A DNA stretch of 16,328 bases, from positions 1 to 16,328 of the forward strand of contig CAZMRK010000396.1 in NCBI GenBank assembly GCA_964568355.1, given 5' to 3'. The notes under the pieces were generated by a model. The model worked only from the letters and a program-made list of their open reading frames with translations. It made no database searches and was not told where the DNA came from. Every line of letters begins with the position of its first letter. Position 1 is the stretch's first letter. The DNA comes from JAJPJX01 sp964568355 (GTDB lineage: Bacteria; Acidobacteriota; Terriglobia; Bryobacterales; Bryobacteraceae). The translations under genes were made by a program, and so were the position numbers. Below are positions 7,350-15,157 of the stretch, in pieces.

Positions 7350-10300
7350 TTAGAACACAAGCTTCAAAGAAGCCTGCATGCTGCGGTTGCCGTTGGCATT
7401 GTTGATGATGCCGAACACGGTGGTATTGGCCAGATCCAGACTCTGCGGATTGGCCCACGTCTTCGCGTTGAACAGATCATAAATCTCCCAGCGGAAATTC
7501 ATCTTGAGCCGTTCTTTGATCGGGAAGGCGCGGTTAATGGTGATGTTGGTGCGAACCGTGTACGGAGAGCGCGTCGCCCCATTCAAACGCGGCGCATTTC
7601 CGAACGGAGTCACGGTCGGATTGGTGATGGTCTGGAACGCGGACCGGGTCAGATAGGCGTCCCGGTTGGGGTCGAACGAATCGCCCGCGACCGGCGCGCG
7701 CCAGTCCGACGTCAACACGTTTGGCCGGGTGGGCCCGCCGAAGAGGTAGTTCTGATAGGACGTGTCCTTTACGCCCAGCGGGTATCCGCTCTGGTAGAAC
7801 GTGTAGGTTGCCATGGTCCAGTTGCCGATGATGTGGCTCATGACGCCGCGTTGGAGGAATTTGCGGCTCGGCCCGAACGGAAGATCATAGGAGGCGGTGA
7901 CCTTCAAAACCACGGGAATATCCAGCACGCTATAGGACTTCTCCACGGCACGATTGTAGGTGTTCTGCGCCGCGTCACCGCCGAGTCCGGCGCCCACTAC
8001 TCCGGCGATCCACGGTTCGGAGGAATCGGCATCGGTCAGCAGCTTGGACCAGGTGAAATCGGACAGCAGGCTGAGACCGCTCGAGAAGCGCTTCGTCAAC
8101 TTCACGATGAGGGCATTGTAGGTGGAATTGCCGTTGTGCATGCTCATGCCCGGCTGGCCGAAGTTGATGTACTGCGGCCAACGGCGCAAAGCCTGACCGA
8201 GAGTGGCGTTGGCGCCCAGCAACTCCGTAAAATTCGCAAACGGCGCAGTAAAGCCCAGGGCCTGGACTGCCGGAGAATTCAGCGGTTGGGTCAGCAGGCT
8301 GCCCAAATAGGCATATTGCGGATTGACCTGCTGATCGCTGGCCCGATTCGACGGCAGGTAGGTGCCTTTGCTTCCGGTGTAGGTCAGGTCCAGCACAAAG
8401 TTGCCGGGTAGAGCGCGGGAGATTGCGAAGTTCCAGCTCATCGTGCTGGGAACCTTCTGGAGTTCCGCAGGCTGCCAGAAGGTCACGCCGCTCGGCGTAC
8501 CGAACGCGGGATTGATGAACGGCGGCAACTGCCAGGCAGGCCACCCCTGATCCCATTGAAAGGCCGGTGAGACGCCGGTGTTCGGCGAGACAAAATTGGG
8601 ATTATTGGTGAAACCATCGTTGGCGCCGCCCAAGCCAGGGGATTTCTCCGGAGCGTAAAAGATGCCGAAGCCGGCACGGATGACCGTATCCTTAAAAGCT
8701 TGATAGGCCAAGCCGACGCGCGGGCCCCAGGCGTCGGAGTGCGGCCACAAGCCGCGGCTTCCGGTCCGTCCGCTGCCGCTGCCGAGAAACGTCATGGCTC
8801 CGGGGCATCCGCCGCAGGCCGGATTCGCCAGCGTGGGGTTGAAGATGGAGAGGCGATCGAACCGCTCGGTAACACCCATGTTGAGTTCGTAGCGAACCCC
8901 CAGGTTAGCGGTCAGTTTGGGAGTGATCTTCCAGTCATCCTGCACAAAGAACGCGTGCGACGGAAACTGAAGTTCCTGCGCGCTCGGAACGCTGAAACTG
9001 CCATGATCTACCTGACCGAGCAGGAAACTGGCGAAGGAATTGCCGCTAGCGCCGCTACTGTCGAGCGGAGCAGCCGTTTCGAGCCGGTTAAAGTAGTACG
9101 ACCCGGCCGCATTGTTGCGGCTGTTCACGTCCAGACGCAGGACCGAGACACTGTATCCGAACTTGAAGCTGTGGTTGTGCTTGGTCCAGCTCAGGCTTTC
9201 ATCCAACCCATACTCCGTGTGGTATTCGTCCCAGAGTTTGGAGCTGTCCCACTGGTAATAGTTGTCCGTGTCGAACCACACCGACGGAAAACCATTGTTG
9301 GCCCAGGGATTGTTGCTCGGAGCCCCCAGCTTCGTGCCCCAGTTCTGGCCGAAGGGGACTTGGGTAACATCATGCTCGGGGTGGGTCAGGCGGTGGGCTC
9401 CCAGAGTGAGAGTGTTGACCAGCGAAGGCGAGATCACGTGGGTGTCATTTAGCCGCCAGACATTGCCGTAATATTGATCGCCCTGATAGTACTGGCGGCC
9501 GGCCAGCGGGTACGGCAGCGAGCCGCCCCAGTTATCAGGATTGGTCGGGTCGGAATCGTAAGCGTTGTTGTAATACGAGGTGCTCTTGGTCCAGGTGAAA
9601 GAGAGCCGGTTCTTGGTGCCGAAATTCTGATCAAACTTCAGCAGAATGGCATTGTTGATCAGCGTTTTGGCGCCGCTCCCGGTCTCTGCATAGTTATTGA
9701 CGATGCCCGGCTGGTTCGGAGCCGGGTAGTACTGCGCAATATTCCGCGAAAACTGGCTGATCCGGCTTTGCGGGATGATGTTGCCCGGAAATACCTGGCG
9801 CGTGTAGCCGCCTTTGCCGTCGCTCTGCGTGGTCGACGGGTCGTAGATCGGCGCCAGAGTTCCGTTCGGCTTCCAGCCGGAGAAATCCCCGTTGATCATG
9901 TCCTGCGTGGGAATGGTTGTCAGGCCGACGCCGGATGTCTGCGGGAAGCGATAGCCCTCATAAGCGACATAGAAATAGGTCTTGTTCTGCCCGTTGTAGA
10001 CCTTCGGAATGAAAACAGGGCCGCCCGCGTTCACGCCGAAATCGTTGCGGTGATAAATGGACTTCGGGCTGCCAAACAGATTATTCCGCCAGGTGTTGGC
10101 GTCCAGACGCTGGCTCTGGTAATAGTCAAAGGCCGACCCGTGAAACTCATTGGTGCCGGACTTGGTGACCATGGAAATGTTCCCGCCGCTGGCGCGGCTG
10201 TCTTCCGCTTTGAAAGCTGCTGTTTCGATATGAAACTCTTCGATGGCATCTACCGGCGGAGTCAGCCGGTTCATGTAGCCGACGTGGTTGCGCCAGCCCA

Positions 10301-10934
10301 TTTCCACCGAAAGACCGTCCACACTGACGTTCCAAGCGTGCTGCTGGCCGCCGCCGACGTTGAAGTCGTCCCAGGAACTTTGACCGTCCCCCGTACGGAC
10401 CTGGGGCAGCATAATCATCAGACTGAAGGCGTTCCGCATTCCGCCACCAATTCCCGCCACCTGGAGAGGAACATCGCTCACCAGTTTTTGCTCCATGGTG
10501 GAAGAAACTTCTGTGGACTCGGTCTTCAGCGGGGCTTGCATCTGCTCGGCAACTTCCACGACTTCGGTGACCTGTCCCACGTCCAGGACAGCATCAATGC
10601 GGATGTTGTCGGCGCTGGACAAGCGAATACCCGAGCGTGTCCAACTCTTGAATCCGGTCGCGCTGACCGTGACTTCATAGCTCCCGATCGGTAAGGAAGG
10701 GAGAACATAATTGCCGGTGCTGGACGTGGTCGTCCGCGCCTCGGCGCCGGTAGCGGTATTCCTGGCGATGACGTTCGCGCCAGGTATCACAGCCTGACTG
10801 GAATCAGTCACCAGTCCGGTGATCGTTCCCATCGTCGTTTGCGCTACCACGAACGAAGAAAGGAGGCAGAGTAAAGACAGGATGCCGAGCATCCTGTAAA
10901 CGGATCCTCTCAATTTCATGCATGTACGAGGCAT
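7350..10934 (-). CDS. TonB-dependent outer-membrane receptor, Oar-like, with N-terminal carboxypeptidase-regulatory-like domain
   Basis: 1194 residues, the usual size for these acidobacterial transporters. The start at 10934 has AAGGAG five bases upstream; a second Met at residue 6 lacks one. A signal peptide ends near VVAQ (29-32). Residues about 33-118 form the CarboxypepD_reg beta-sandwich (GTITGLVTDSSQAVIPGANV). The plug domain covers about 130-265 and ends with the characteristic GGNISMVTKSGTNEFHG segment. The rest is a 22-strand-type beta-barrel with many aromatic alternating strands, ending in a C-terminal Phe (LKLVF) as expected for BAM-dependent insertion. No convincing TonB box can be picked out. 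The role is energised uptake of large ligands, probably oligosaccharides released by the glycosidases encoded downstream. There is no SusD-like surface lipoprotein gene. A putative one-component regulator is divergently transcribed 255 bp away. Confidence 0.92.
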   Translation of the reverse strand: MPRTCMKLRGSVYRMLGILSLLCLLSSFVVAQTTMGTITGLVTDSSQAVIPGANVIARNTATGAEARTTTSSTGNYVLPSLPIGSYEVTVSATGFKSWTRSGIRLSSADNIRIDAVLDVGQVTEVVEVAEQMQAPLKTESTEVSSTMEQKLVSDVPLQVAGIGGGMRNAFSLMIMLPQVRTGDGQSSWDDFNVGGGQQHAWNVSVDGLSVEMGWRNHVGYMNRLTPPVDAIEEFHIETAAFKAEDSRASGGNISMVTKSGTNEFHGSAFDYYQSQRLDANTWRNNLFGSPKSIYHRNDFGVNAGGPVFIPKVYNGQNKTYFYVAYEGYRFPQTSGVGLTTIPTQDMINGDFSGWKPNGTLAPIYDPSTTQSDGKGGYTRQVFPGNIIPQSRISQFSRNIAQYYPAPNQPGIVNNYAETGSGAKTLINNAILLKFDQNFGTKNRLSFTWTKSTSYYNNAYDSDPTNPDNWGGSLPYPLAGRQYYQGDQYYGNVWRLNDTHVISPSLVNTLTLGAHRLTHPEHDVTQVPFGQNWGTKLGAPSNNPWANNGFPSVWFDTDNYYQWDSSKLWDEYHTEYGLDESLSWTKHNHSFKFGYSVSVLRLDVNSRNNAAGSYYFNRLETAAPLDSSGASGNSFASFLLGQVDHGSFSVPSAQELQFPSHAFFVQDDWKITPKLTANLGVRYELNMGVTERFDRLSIFNPTLANPACGGCPGAMTFLGSGSGRTGSRGLWPHSDAWGPRVGLAYQAFKDTVIRAGFGIFYAPEKSPGLGGANDGFTNNPNFVSPNTGVSPAFQWDQGWPAWQLPPFINPAFGTPSGVTFWQPAELQKVPSTMSWNFAISRALPGNFVLDLTYTGSKGTYLPSNRASDQQVNPQYAYLGSLLTQPLNSPAVQALGFTAPFANFTELLGANATLGQALRRWPQYINFGQPGMSMHNGNSTYNALIVKLTKRFSSGLSLLSDFTWSKLLTDADSSEPWIAGVVGAGLGGDAAQNTYNRAVEKSYSVLDIPVVLKVTASYDLPFGPSRKFLQRGVMSHIIGNWTMATYTFYQSGYPLGVKDTSYQNYLFGGPTRPNVLTSDWRAPVAGDSFDPNRDAYLTRSAFQTITNPTVTPFGNAPRLNGATRSPYTVRTNITINRAFPIKERLKMNFRWEIYDLFNAKTWANPQSLDLANTTVFGIINNANGNRSMQASLKLVF

Positions 10935-10939
10935 TGACT

Positions 10940-10945
10940 CTCCTT
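10940..10945 (-). promoter_or_regulatory. Shine-Dalgarno sequence of the TonB-dependent receptor gene
   Basis: AAGGAG on the minus strand, five bases before the ATG at 10934-10932. It favours this start over the ATG at 10919. Confidence 0.7.
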
Positions 10946-11045
10946 GGAGTTCCTCTGGACCGTAGCGGTACCCGTTGCGACAAGCCAGATACCCAGCACG
11001 CGGTCCTCACCAAGTGTGATCGTCTTGACTGGCGACCCCTGGTAT

Positions 11046-11071
11046 GGCCTCACAATAGGCCGAAAAAGGCC
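11046..11071. promoter_or_regulatory. GGCC-box inverted repeats in the divergent intergenic region
   Basis: GGCCT (11046-11050) and AGGCC (11057-11061) form an inverted repeat with a 6-base spacer. A third GGCC (11068-11071) follows after GAAAAA. The arrangement resembles an operator but is short and could be chance. No T-run follows on either strand, so it is not a terminator. In the rest of 10935-11189 no promoter with both consensus boxes could be chosen with confidence; TTATAAG near 11104-11110 is the most -10-like element. Confidence 0.3.
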
Positions 11072-11112
11072 CTAAAAACAAGGTTAGAGGCGACCGTAAC
11101 GTTTTATAAGTC

Positions 11113-11169
11113 ACTGAAAACAGGAAATCTGGTGAGCTACACCGCTTTTTCAGTAGCTACGTGTGCTAC
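11113..11169. promoter_or_regulatory. Candidate operator region upstream of the membrane regulator gene
   Basis: ACTGAAAA (11113-11120) is matched by TTTTCAGT (11147-11154). GTAGC (11153-11157) is matched by GCTAC (11165-11169), and GTAGCTAC (11153-11160) is itself palindromic. GCTAC occurs three times (11136, 11156, 11165). These overlapping symmetries end 20 bp before the regulator's ATG, a plausible place for autoregulation and for control of the divergent receptor gene. No protein-binding evidence exists here. Confidence 0.35.
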
Positions 11170-11189
11170 GATACCGATCAAGGGTCTGA

Positions 11190-12542
11190 ATGTCTGGGAG
11201 ACTGGATCAAGCCAGCCAACTGGCCGCGATCGCGAAAGTCGTCGAATTTGCACCTCACGCGCTTGCACTCCGCCAGCATTTACAGGAAATTCTGGAAAGT
11301 CCTGCCTTTAAAGGAAGCCGCCGCAGCCGGGAATTCCTGAAATACATCGTGGAAAAGGCCTTAGACGGATCGTTCGAAGAGCTCAAAGAGCGGAGTCTGG
11401 GCGTCGACCTGTTTGGGCGACCGGCTTCTTATGATACGGGCGAAGACGCTATTGTCCGGGTTACGGCCTCCGATGTCCGCAAGCGTCTGCTGCAATACTA
11501 TGGTGAGCCGGAAGTAAATTCCGAATTTCGGATTGAGCTTCCTTCCGGATCCTATATTCCAGAATTTCGGCGCATCAGTCATTTGCGCCGGGAGGCCGTG
11601 GAACCCATCGTTCTGGAGCCGGCGCAAGGCCTGGTGATGGTCGGAAAGGCCGCCCCGCCCCGGCACGAAACACAGCGCTGGGTTCGCTGGGCACCCTATC
11701 TGATTTCGGCCCTGGTTGTGCTTCTGGTGGCTTCTATTGCGTTGCAGTATCATCTGGCGCTCGATTCGCCGAAGCTGATTTTGCCGTGGTCGGCCGTCTT
11801 CCAGCCGAACCGGACCACTCACCTGATCGTTTGCGACACGAACATTACGATGCTCCAGGAGTTGTTGGGGACCAGCCTGTCTCTCTCCGACTACGCGAAT
11901 CGGCGCTATATGGAGCATCCCGAATCTCTGAGCCCCGATCTGCGGCGCATTACCGGCTCACTCGGCGGCAGAGACTATAGCGCATCCACAGCCTTCATCG
12001 ACCTGGCGACGTCGCTCAAGATTTCGGCACTTGCCGGGCCGTACGCCCGGCAGTTGCGGCCCAAATCGGCAAGGATGCTTCAGTTGCGGGATTTCAAGAC
12101 CGACGACAACTTTGTCCTGCTGGGCAGCCCTCGTTCCAATCCATGGACCGCCCTGTTTCAGGACCAGTTGGATTTCAGTTTTTCCTATGATTCTGCCTTG
12201 CGCCAGGAGGTCTGCCGCAATCGCCGCCCGCGGAAGGGCGAACTCTCGGTATACGTGCCCACCGCTGGAGGCGGCGGAACGGGACAGGCGTTTGCGATCA
12301 TTGCCTGCATTGCGAACCCGGACCAGAACGGCCACGTGGTGGTCCTGGCAGGCTCCAATGCGGAAGGAACCGAGGCCGCCGTTCAACTCGCGACGAGCCC
12401 GGATCTCTTCAGCCACACGCTGCGGCGTTATGGCATCGACCCCGATGGTCCGATCGAGCACTTTGAAGCGCTCGTCCGCCTGACGGCCATGGGTGGATCG
12501 CCGACTGGTTTTGAAGTCATCGCCTGCCATCGGCTGCCTTAG
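11190..12542 (+). CDS. Single-pass membrane protein with ToxR-like N-terminal domain; putative one-component regulator of the adjacent glycan locus
   Basis: 450 residues; the start at 11190 has AAGGG five bases upstream. About 26-127 is a conserved-looking cytoplasmic domain: a helical part (SREFLKYIVEKALDG), then LKERSLGVDLFGR, then AIVRVTASDVRKRLLQYY, ending RIELPSGSYIPEF. The last part resembles the recognition helix and C-terminal hairpin wing of OmpR/ToxR winged helices (VRVHISRLRKKL...GYRF pattern). One hydrophobic segment at about 168-190 is a transmembrane helix preceded by Arg, predicting a cytoplasmic N terminus and a periplasmic domain of about 260 residues (191-450). That domain has no fold I can name; LLGSPRSNPW at 310-319 is its most distinctive motif. 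The domain order matches ToxR/CadC-type one-component regulators. Divergent orientation to the receptor suggests it senses periplasmic glycan or receptor state. The DNA-binding call is inference. Confidence 0.6.
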   Translation: MSGRLDQASQLAAIAKVVEFAPHALALRQHLQEILESPAFKGSRRSREFLKYIVEKALDGSFEELKERSLGVDLFGRPASYDTGEDAIVRVTASDVRKRLLQYYGEPEVNSEFRIELPSGSYIPEFRRISHLRREAVEPIVLEPAQGLVMVGKAAPPRHETQRWVRWAPYLISALVVLLVASIALQYHLALDSPKLILPWSAVFQPNRTTHLIVCDTNITMLQELLGTSLSLSDYANRRYMEHPESLSPDLRRITGSLGGRDYSASTAFIDLATSLKISALAGPYARQLRPKSARMLQLRDFKTDDNFVLLGSPRSNPWTALFQDQLDFSFSYDSALRQEVCRNRRPRKGELSVYVPTAGGGGTGQAFAIIACIANPDQNGHVVVLAGSNAEGTEAAVQLATSPDLFSHTLRRYGIDPDGPIEHFEALVRLTAMGGSPTGFEVIACHRLP

Positions 12543-12572
12543 CCAGAGCCGCTCTGCTAGACTGGTGCTGTT

Positions 12573-12649
12573 GGGCGGTTAGCTCAGTTGGTCAGAGCGT
12601 CTGGTTTACACCCAGAAGGTCGGGGGTTCGAGACCCTCACCGCCCACCA
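12573..12649 (+). tRNA. tRNA-Val (anticodon TAC)
   Basis: A 77-base cloverleaf. The acceptor stem is GGGCGGT (12573-12579) with ACCGCCC (12639-12645), followed by discriminator A and an encoded CCA (12647-12649). The D-arm contains AGCTCAGTTGGT. The anticodon stem is TCTGG/CCAGA around the loop TTTACAC, giving anticodon TAC (reads GUN valine codons). The T-arm contains GGTTCGAGACC. It starts 30 bp after the regulator's stop on the same strand and ends 5 bp before the stop of the opposing oxidoreductase gene. Confidence 0.97.
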
Positions 12650-12654
12650 CTTCC

Positions 12655-13992
12655 TCAGCTAAGCCCCTTGACTCGCCAGCCGGCGCGATATTTGCGGCGC
12701 ACAAAGGCGGTGGCCTCGGGCGAGTTCTTGAACTTCATTTTTGCGCCGTTCCATTCGAGCGTGGCCTTGGGGAAGCGGGTAGCCAGAGGACCGAGCAGGA
12801 CGGCCTCGGTGAGCGGTCCGGAATAATCGAGCGGCGCAGCCGTCTTGGTCTTTCCCTGAACCGCCTCGACGAACTCGTGATAGTGATTGATCTTTTCGAG
12901 CTTCTGGACCGGATAATCGCGGAACTGGTCCTCCGGCAGCAGAACCGGCATGCCGACATGGGGGAGCAGCATGACGCCCTTGGTCCCGATCATGATGGAG
13001 CCCTGCCCCGGTATTTTTTTGGACCCCAGGAGCGCTTGCACCTCTTGCGGAGGCCGCTCGTCGCCGTCGTACCAGGTAACCGGAACGGTCTTGCCCTCGG
13101 TGTAAGGCGTCCCCGGAAAGTCGTAGTGGATGACCGCGTTGATGGCCCAGTTGTGCTGGCCCGGCACCGGCCCTTCGGATCGGACCGAAAGCGGCGAGGT
13201 GAGTTGCAGCGACGCGAAGACCGGGTCGTAGATGTGGCAGCCCATATCGCCAAATGTGGCGGTACCGAAATCAATGCGCTTGCGCCAATTCACGGGATGG
13301 TAGTAGCCTTCGCCGATATACGGGCGGCTTTCCGCCACCCCCAGCCAGTGGTCCCAGTTGAGCGTGGAAGGCACAGGGTCGCTGCGATCCGGCTGCGGGT
13401 CGGGGTCGCCCCATTTCTTCTCACTCCAGGCGTGCACTTCTTTGACCTTGCCGATGGCTCCGCCCTGAATTAACTGCACCGCCGTACGATATTCGGCGCT
13501 ATTGTGCACCTGGATGCCCATCTGCGTGATGAGCTTCTTCTTGCGAGCGTATTCGGTGAGGCGGCGCGCCTCGTGGATGTCGTGCGTGAGAGGCTTCTGC
13601 ACGTAAACGTGCAGCCCGTGCTGAAGCGAAGACATGGCCATGGGAGCATGCATGTGGTCGGGCGTGCCCACGCAGGCGGCATCCAGGTTCTTGCGCTCCT
13701 TGTTCAGCATCTCGCGCCAATCGGCGTAGACCCTGGTCTCGGAGTACTTCTGCTTGAGTTGCGTCAGGTGGGAAGAATCCACTTCGGCTACGCAGACGAG
13801 CGTCACGCTCGGATGGGAGGCCAGCATGTTCAAGGTCACGAAGGCCATGCCATCCGCGCCGAAACTGGCGAGCCGTACCTTATCCGACGGCGGCGCGGAG
13901 ATGAGGTTCGGGATAAAAAAAGGCGCGGCGATACCGGTCGCGGCAGCCTGTTTGAGAAAAGTTCGGCGATTCGGCTTCTCTGTGAAAGTCAT
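12655..13992 (-). CDS. Tat-exported Gfo/Idh/MocA-family oxidoreductase
   Basis: 445 residues. The N terminus carries a Tat signal, RRTFLK at residues 9-14, followed by a hydrophobic stretch ending near ISA (31-33), so the enzyme is probably periplasmic with its cofactor loaded before export. The Rossmann domain starts at KVRLASFGADGMA (38-50). ACVGTPDHMH (106-115) and the cofactor-loop motif VQKPLTHD (131-138) follow. The usual EKP is QKP here, as in many exported family members I recall from Acidobacteria and Planctomycetes. GDMGCHIYDP (248-257) carries the conserved His (H253). Family members are NAD(P)-dependent sugar oxidoreductases, dehydratases or glycosidases; substrate unknown. It starts 19 bp after the beta-propeller gene ends, a likely operon. 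No strong ribosome-binding site is seen. Its 3' end faces the tRNA-Val gene. Confidence 0.9.
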   Translation of the reverse strand: MTFTEKPNRRTFLKQAAATGIAAPFFIPNLISAPPSDKVRLASFGADGMAFVTLNMLASHPSVTLVCVAEVDSSHLTQLKQKYSETRVYADWREMLNKERKNLDAACVGTPDHMHAPMAMSSLQHGLHVYVQKPLTHDIHEARRLTEYARKKKLITQMGIQVHNSAEYRTAVQLIQGGAIGKVKEVHAWSEKKWGDPDPQPDRSDPVPSTLNWDHWLGVAESRPYIGEGYYHPVNWRKRIDFGTATFGDMGCHIYDPVFASLQLTSPLSVRSEGPVPGQHNWAINAVIHYDFPGTPYTEGKTVPVTWYDGDERPPQEVQALLGSKKIPGQGSIMIGTKGVMLLPHVGMPVLLPEDQFRDYPVQKLEKINHYHEFVEAVQGKTKTAAPLDYSGPLTEAVLLGPLATRFPKATLEWNGAKMKFKNSPEATAFVRRKYRAGWRVKGLS

Positions 13993-14011
13993 GGGTCCGA
14001 TGGGAAACGCG

Positions 14012-15094
14012 CTATTCCGTTACCTGTTCCAGGATAGCGAAATCGCCGGGGTTCCATGCCTGGGCAATGACATAGAGCTTATTGTTGTACTGCCGCAGCA
14101 CCGCGTTGTGGATGTGCACGAAATTCTTGAGCCCCAGATCTTCCTTAGGCATCAGGGTGGAGACCAGGTGGTCGTCTTCGAGCAGGTAAATGGGCGCGCC
14201 CTTGCTGCGGTCCGGCCCGTAGAGCGATCCCACCGAGGCGTAGTGCCCAAGATAGTAGATATCGCAAGGGAACGAGCCCAGGGGCATGCGCAGCGTGGAG
14301 AGATATTGGCCGTAGCGGGTGAAGCGATCGATCTTGGAGTTGGGGCGGTCGGAGATATCGAGGCGCTTGGTGCCGGGCGGCACGGTGATGCCGTGCGCGG
14401 TCTGGAACTGGCCGATAGCGGTGCCCTTGCCGCCGAAGGAGAGGTCGAACCAGTTCGCGCGGAAGGGGTTGGTGCTCAGGATGCGCGCGGTCAGAACCAT
14501 GTCCAGATTGGAATAACCGGTAGTCATGTAGAGCAGCCCGTCCACCTGTTCGACATCGGTAGGCACGAAGTTGCCGGCTCCGTTGAAATAATCGTTGGCA
14601 AGAGGGGTCCCGAGGTCCGTGCCGCGCTCCGGCGTTCGCAGCGTATGGACCAGCTTCCCGTCCACCGTCGTGGTGAAGACGGCGCCGGCTTCATTGCCCG
14701 GAAACTCCAGAAACGTGTTGCCATCCGGGGCGTTCCAGATACCGGTATTGTGCAGATTGGTGCTCTTCATTTCCGGCGCGGTATCGAGCAGGCGGACCGT
14801 CTTCAGATCGCTGCTGATCTGGAGAATGCCGGCGCCTTTGAGCGAAAAGTAGGTCTCGCCTTTGCCGGGGCGCAGGTCGACGGCGAAGCCGCCATGAGCC
14901 CCGGTAAGAACCTTCTGTGCTTCGGCAGGGAGATGGTCGGAGCCATAGAGAAGGCGGAAACGCAGCTTGCCCTGGCCGGTAATGCCCGACCCGGCCGCGG
15001 GGCTGAAAGCCGCGCGCGCTGAGACTCCGTAAACGGCTATCCAGCCGATGCTGAGCAGCCCGAAAAACAACGTGCTGATGGCGAATCGTTTCAT
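14012..15094 (-). CDS. Secreted beta-propeller (NHL/6-bladed-like) protein
   Basis: 360 residues. The start is set at 15094, where MKRFAIST opens a signal peptide with AGGAG and a nine-base spacer upstream; the frame is open ten codons further but without such support. The hydrophobic segment is about 7-28. The body shows repeated short beta-rich motifs. The clearest are HGITVPPGTKRLDISDRPNS (234-253), followed by KIDRFTRYGQYL, and HIHNAVLRQYNNKLYVIAQA (327-346), which match the D-R-x-N-x-[RK]-[IV] x F strand pattern of NHL-type propellers and peptidyl-alpha-hydroxyglycine lyase-like proteins. Role unknown: possibly binding of a ligand or of the oxidoreductase encoded 19 bp downstream. It is preceded by a TATAAT box, so this pair probably forms its own transcript. 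Confidence 0.75.
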   Translation of the reverse strand: MKRFAISTLFFGLLSIGWIAVYGVSARAAFSPAAGSGITGQGKLRFRLLYGSDHLPAEAQKVLTGAHGGFAVDLRPGKGETYFSLKGAGILQISSDLKTVRLLDTAPEMKSTNLHNTGIWNAPDGNTFLEFPGNEAGAVFTTTVDGKLVHTLRTPERGTDLGTPLANDYFNGAGNFVPTDVEQVDGLLYMTTGYSNLDMVLTARILSTNPFRANWFDLSFGGKGTAIGQFQTAHGITVPPGTKRLDISDRPNSKIDRFTRYGQYLSTLRMPLGSFPCDIYYLGHYASVGSLYGPDRSKGAPIYLLEDDHLVSTLMPKEDLGLKNFVHIHNAVLRQYNNKLYVIAQAWNPGDFAILEQVTE

Positions 15095-15122
15095 GTAGGT
15101 GATCTCCTGCCGGAAGCCGATC

Positions 15123-15128
15123 ATTATA
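15123..15128 (-). promoter_or_regulatory. Probable -10 box of the beta-propeller/oxidoreductase operon
   Basis: TATAAT on the minus strand, 28 bases before the ATG at 15094, in an otherwise GC-rich sequence. No TTGACA-like box lies 16-18 bases upstream, so the promoter call rests on the -10 alone. Confidence 0.4.
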
Positions 15129-15157
15129 AACTACAACCCCCTCCGCTATGGAAAAGG

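Noticed and set aside
7033..7458. Minus-strand 141-codon frame across the receptor-GH92 gap
   Set aside because: It is a translation of the dispersed repeats plus out-of-frame ends of the two neighbouring genes. Its ATG at 7143 is out of frame with GH92.
10935..11045. TTGACT near 11024 as a -35 box for the regulator gene
   Set aside because: No -10-like hexamer lies 16-18 bases downstream.
11058..11071. GGCC-GAAAAA-GGCC hairpin as an intrinsic terminator
   Set aside because: The stem is only four base pairs and no T-run follows on either strand; kept only as a possible operator.
12573..12649. tRNA-Val as an attachment site for an integrated element
   Set aside because: No integrase gene, no repeated tRNA 3' end and no shift in composition are visible nearby.
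13011..13020. Run of seven T inside the oxidoreductase gene as a terminator for the tRNA transcript
   Set aside because: No stable stem precedes it; it is coding sequence on the minus strand.
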